Positions 10,173 to 16,100 of a stretch of DNA of 20,145 nt are shown piece by piece (positions within the stretch are counted from its first letter, which is position 1; each line of letters begins with the position of its first letter). The stretch comes from Hemicentrotus pulcherrimus (Eukaryota > Echinodermata > Echinoidea > Camarodonta > Strongylocentrotidae). The notes under the pieces were generated by a model, which was given only the letters and a program-made list of their open reading frames with translations, was not told the DNA's origin and made no database searches. The stretch is from positions 267,944 through 288,088 of the forward strand of contig BEXV01000248.1 in assembly GCA_003118195.1 (NCBI GenBank). The letters run 5' to 3'. A program made the translations under genes and the position numbers.

Positions 10173-13100
10173 TATTTCTGAGAGAGGGGAGACAGAGAGA
10201 CAGAGACGGACACCTGGGGAATGGAGAGACAGACATAAATAAACATGAGGAGAGAGAGGGATTGAGAGAGAGAGAGAGAGAGAGAACTAGGGAAGGGAGA
10301 GTTTGATAGATAGAAAGGAGAGGAGAGAGAGACAGAGGAGAAAGACTGAATGAGGCAGCCTAAAAAGACTCGAAGAGAGAGAGAGATCGAAAGTAGCGCG
10401 AACGCTATGTTTGGAAAACAAGTTGATCAGCTGGGTTAGGCCTCCTCTGCAGCAAGCAAAGAAGGGGGTATTTCAATACCCGACTTTGTGGCCATTTACT
10501 CNTATCGAAGTACGATTTGGTCAACACTAATGCTACATGCATCTACATGCGGCTACTTGCGCCCTCTTTATAGCAAACAATGCCTAAGCGGTACCCGTTG
10601 GTCCCCCATGATCCCCTTTTTCTTATGTAAATTGAGAGCTGATTTGATGAGATAACCACCTGCCAGTGTCAAGACTCAGACCACGCAGGGTGGTCTAATC
10701 TCTCCTGGCCAAACTAGTGCAGACAGGATTTAAAGGTACCGATAACAATAAGAAACATGTATGAACAATGTTCAAAACAAAATGAATATATTTGTTGGAT
10801 TGTTTTGTTTCTTGAAATAATGTTGAAATTACCATCTAAAGAACAATATTTTCTTCACACACTACATTGTAACACTTGTAAACAGGGGCTTTTTTAAATC
10901 TTTGTCGTTTGAATAATTGCCTTTTTTTTTTCATGTTTACCTGTTGATATAACAAGTTGACTTTATCTCTCTCTGAAGTCAGGACCTTGACATTGGTTTG
11001 AATCTGTGATCAGAAATGGAAATTGAGAGTTAACAATTCATATTTGAAGAAAAAAAACACAGGCACTACACTAAAGATCAATTCAATTCAATGCAATTAG
11101 GTCTATTGAAATATATGTAGACAATGTAATATTCAAAAGACTATTGTAAAATGTTTACTGAAAACATGTTCACAAAAATGAACATAAAATAGGAAGACAA
11201 GTGAAGATTTGTCAAAGTTGTCAAAGTACATAAGTATTGCATATTGAAATTTGAATATTTTTCAGAAGCTCCAAAGTTGGCTGATAGTTGAGGACAACAC
11301 ACACTTTAACAGAAAAGCATTGCCATATATGCAAGCACATGAACATTCATGGATACACATTTTTTTCTCTGGGGCCTACTTGCAGCCCTACAAGAGCTAT
11401 CTCCATAGCTGTAAAATTGTGACAATTCGCCATGAACACCTACAATTTGGAGTGTCATACAGGAATTTCCGCCTCAGACATATTACCAGCAGGACCCACA
11501 ACTCAAAGGACATTAGTCTCTGTCCTGCGCATTTCAAAATAAACTGTTACCTCAGACATGTGTCTCTCAAACTTGTCCACAAGCGATTGAAGCTCGTTCC
11601 TTTCCCTCTTCAGATTCACCATCTCGGCTTCATCAGCTATACTCTGCAAACAGGATATGGTAATACATGAAGTGTTATTGCGATTTTGATACACTGCGTT
11701 GGCTTGCCCTTAAATAATTCCTCATAAATATCACGCCTCTTTTAAAGTGACTCAATAACATTGTTGAAGGTTGATGAAAAAATTTGTAATTTGTGTATGA
11801 AATGTTACTTATCATATTCATTCTACAATACTAACCCTCTAGCAAGCAAAAAAATCCTGAAAAAAATTCTCAAACAACAGAGATATTTACGTTTTTCTTT
11901 GAAGGCGTCACTGGTCAACACCCTCTAACAGTAAATTCTCCCAACCATTTTTTTAATTTTCCCAGCATGTTTCCATAAAAATAAGACATATGACAGGCTT
12001 CTGAAAATATTTCGACACTTAAATGTCTGGAATGGTATATACCGGTAGAGCCATTTCATAGCTTTGTGACGATTTACATTCACCTAAAATGTAATCAAAT
12101 TGTAATGATATAGTAAGGAGAATTAAGGAATCGATCGGATCAGTTTTTCTCAATTTCTATCATTAATAATGATCCGTTTTCACACAAACATTCAGATCAT
12201 CTTTAATTGTTCATCTAGCATTGAAGTCACCACCTTAGCACCATTTTCTCTCGTCTAAACAATGCTACCAAGTCCCTTTAAGGGTAAGTGTTAGCAATTT
12301 TTGTCATATGAAGTCAAATATGAATTTTTGAAGAAACATGTAGCCCTCTCCCATATTTCAGAGAGATGTAACTGTTACCACCCCATGCCAGAGGTCAAAG
12401 TGCATTGTCGCATTACAACTTACCAAGTCTCTGAACGACGAGGTGGCGTCTTTCTTGGCAGGGCTGGCCTTCTGAGCTACTCGTAGCACCTTGAGGGCTT
12501 CATATTCCCTCTTGTAAAAGCTCTTCTCATCTTCCAGCACCCTGATGATAGCTTCATAATGGGTAGCACTCTGTTGAGAGAACATTTAATTGCAAAGTCT
12601 AAAGTTATCTATATCATGCTATCCTAATGACACGCCTATTGTTTACTTATCACAATTCACTGGCTTAATTCCTGAATGCTACAAATAAAAATGTGTTTTC
12701 CCTGCATCCATATGACTCACTTCAAATGTTACTGCTGTTTTGCATTCGCCGTTTCTGGATTTCATAATAACCAATAAGCATATACAGTGAAACCTGTCTA
12801 TAAAGACCACCCAATGGAGACAAGAAAAGTGGTCTTTATAGGCAGGTGGTCTTTATGTACAGGTTTCTTTAATACATGTTTCAATGAAAACCATTTTCAA
12901 GGGAAACACAAAATGTGGTCTTTGTAGACAGGTGGTCTTTCTATACAGGTGGTCACTAAAGCAGGTTTGACTGTAATAAGATTGATTGCTGTCAACTCTC
13001 CTGTACCTTATTCTTTGCATCCTGAGCTGCCATTGACCTGCTTGGGCTCCCAGTCCTGCTTCCCTTCCCTGGGCTCCCGCTTCTCTTGGGGCTCCTCCCC

Positions 13101-16100
13101 CTGCTCGACAGGGTGGGGGAGGGTAACCCTTTGTTCCGTATAATCCTGTTCAGCAACTCCACCTCCCCCTTGTAGTAGTCTCTCTCCTCCTCCAGGGCCT
13201 TCATGTAGTTCTCCACCTTGGAGGAAGGGGCACCTTTCTTGGATTTGCCCCCTCCTCCTCCTCCGACCTTCTTGCGCATCCTCTCCAGCTCGAGAACCAA
13301 CTCCCGCTCTGAATGATGCGACAACAAGAACAAAAATAGAAAATAACGGAATGAAATATGAATCATATGATAAAGAATGTACCAACACCAAAATCAAACC
13401 AAACATAGCATTACACAATCAATCTGAATGGAAAGGAGTCAGCCGGTTTGGAATCTGCGTGAAGCCAGGTTAGTGGTGTGACTTTGGTATGATTTACAAG
13501 GATAAGGGTTGCAATCGCCGCCAGTATATGATCTTGAAATAATGTTCAACCCATGGTCACATACCTACTACGTCCTTGTAGTATTTGGTGACCCACATCT
13601 CATAAACTTTATCAATACCATGTTGAAAGAAAGGGCATCAAATGAAAATATACAATACAAGGGATCATCCTCTCAATTCAGACATAATTCTTAACACAAA
13701 AAAGATCAGTGATACAGGAGATTGAGGCTGTGTGTTGCCAATGAAAGTTGCAATTCAATGGTTAGAGCTAGATTAAAGTTGGTTCTGGGATAGAAGTTTG
13801 ATAAGTGTTCAAATTTAGAAGCCGCAGCAACTGTCGGAAGCAACGTTCAACCTCTCTGTTAGAAGAACAGACCAACGGACCATTCGCCTTGTTTAAAATT
13901 TATGTCAAGGCAGACTCTAGTTTTTTACCATTTGAGGTGAGTTTGTTGACCTGATGGCTAAGTTTCCTCTTGTCTTCCTGGATTTTGTCCGTAAGATTCT
14001 GAAGCCTCTTGAGGTCCTGGTGTTTGACGGCACCATCTGTCCTCAGTGAATCGATATCATCCAGAAGATTCTTTCTCTCCTGATCCAAAATAATTCAAAT
14101 GAAAAAATAAAATGAATCAGAAATTGAGTCACTACCGGTACTTATTTAGCGCAGCTTTCAGTATGCTTGATACTATTATTACATTTGCATGGAAAAAAAA
14201 ACATCTTAGGAAATAAAGAGTTGTGTCATTAATCATGTAAAACAATGAAGAAGTATGATTCATCAAGCTGTCCAAATTTTTTGTTTGCATTTGTGCAATC
14301 AAGTTGGAATATTTTTTCTTAATTTGTAAGTTTGATAAATAAACTACTGACATTCAAATGATTTTTGCTCTGGACTAGTGAAATCTTTTGATTGGCAAAG
14401 AAATGAACTGTCACACATGTATGCTGTCAAATGTCATGATTGGACAATGGGTATAGAATGTAAATTTTTGTCTACACTTCTGTTCATAATGGCAATGACA
14501 ACCTTATGCTTGGCTCTACAAAAACCATTTCCTGGAGGTCAGGAGCAGAATATCGGGGGTCTGTGCACAGTAGGTGCCTGTTGAAAACTTGATGTATTGT
14601 GGTCTGGGGGGTGTTTCGCAAGGATCTTTAGTCAAACTTAACTCTAGGTTGGACTTTAAAATTATGGAGAGCCATTTGTTGTCTAAAAATAAAATATATT
14701 AAAAAGCGAAAATTCAAGTATTTTAGACTTTTTATAAATTCCACATTAAGAAAATAATCTCCTTGATAAAATTAAATTAAATAACTTTTACAAAATATTT
14801 TCAATGATGCTATTGGCTTTCCATAATTGTTAAGTCCAACTTAGAGATATGTTCAACTTACGATCTTTGTGAAACACCCCCCTGCTCCTCTGTTCATATT
14901 GAGTATTACCTGTCTCAGTTGCTCTACTTCCACCTCTAGGTCTTTGATCTCCCGCGTTGACCCACGGATCTCCGCCTTAGCCTCGAACAGATCCTTATCT
15001 GCAAGGGTCACAACGCTATTCTTATCGGCCTGCAGCCGTTTGGCGAGCCTGTCCACATCGCGGAGCTCCCCCGCAAGCTCTTCGTTGCGGCCTGTGAGCA
15101 CGATGTTCTCCTCGATGGCTGCCTCGCGTGCCAGGCGCGTGTCTTTCAACTCTCGATCGAGCTCACGGTTGGCTTGCTGAAGGTACTCGATCTATTCCAC
15201 ACAAGAAATACAACTTGACTTTGGGAACATGTAACAGACAGGTTGAAGTTGACATTAAGGGGAGACCTGTACAAGTCATGGTTATAAAGTTTGCTGTTTT
15301 CAATACCCAGGCAATCAAGATAGTACAGCCAGTGTTTCCAATCATTCATTTTTTTCCTTTTAAATATCAAAGTATTGTTTTATCCTGTATGCCACATTGT
15401 ATGCAACATCTTCAAGCCTGCCCACATCTACCAGACCCTTGCACCCTCGAAGATCTAGAAGCATTGACACCCTCAGCGATGCAATGCATCCAACACTGGA
15501 TTGGGACAATCTAATCAAGAATAAACATAGTTGCTTAGTGACTCAAGAAGTAGAAGATAATGTGTCAAATGAATAATAATGAATAACAACAAGTAACAAT
15601 TTTGGAAGGCTTTACATACCTGAATATTGAGATGAGAAACAAGCCTTTCATTGCTGCGGTACTTGGCTTCCGTTGACATCACATCAAGAGGTCTACCGCC
15701 CTCTAGCTGACGGCTCAGCCGGGATATCTCTTGATCCCGGTTGTCAACCTAGAAACGAATGAATGAGCAAAGGATAAAAATGATCAACTCAAAGCCTAAC
15801 AAACGGATAATGTCCTAATTAACTGAAGTAAAGAATGATTGCGCTCCTGAAAAGCTCAAAATCAAAGAGAAAATAATTCCTCACTTTTTTGTGAATAACA
15901 ACAAGACTCTTGGGCAGAGGTTGACTGTGTAAACAAACAAAAAAGGACTTCAGCAGGGGGCACGGGAATTTGTTAGCAATATGTTAATCAATGTCTACAT
16001 GTGTGTATTATCATCATTAAAAGTATCATTATCTTAGAGGGGACAACAAAATAAGCTCTTTAATTTCACTTTTTCATACTGATAAAACTAGTATTGTAAA

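Noticed and set aside
11251..11670. 139-codon plus-strand open frame
   Set aside because: It overlaps exon F in antisense, has no recognisable motif and no start or splice context. It is a chance frame in AT-rich intron.
12949..13143. Plus-strand open frame MVTKAGLTVIRLIAV...
   Set aside because: It is the antisense shadow of exon D and the end of hairpin copy 3.
15128..15514. 128-codon plus-strand open frame
   Set aside because: It is the antisense shadow of exon B plus intron and has no conserved features.
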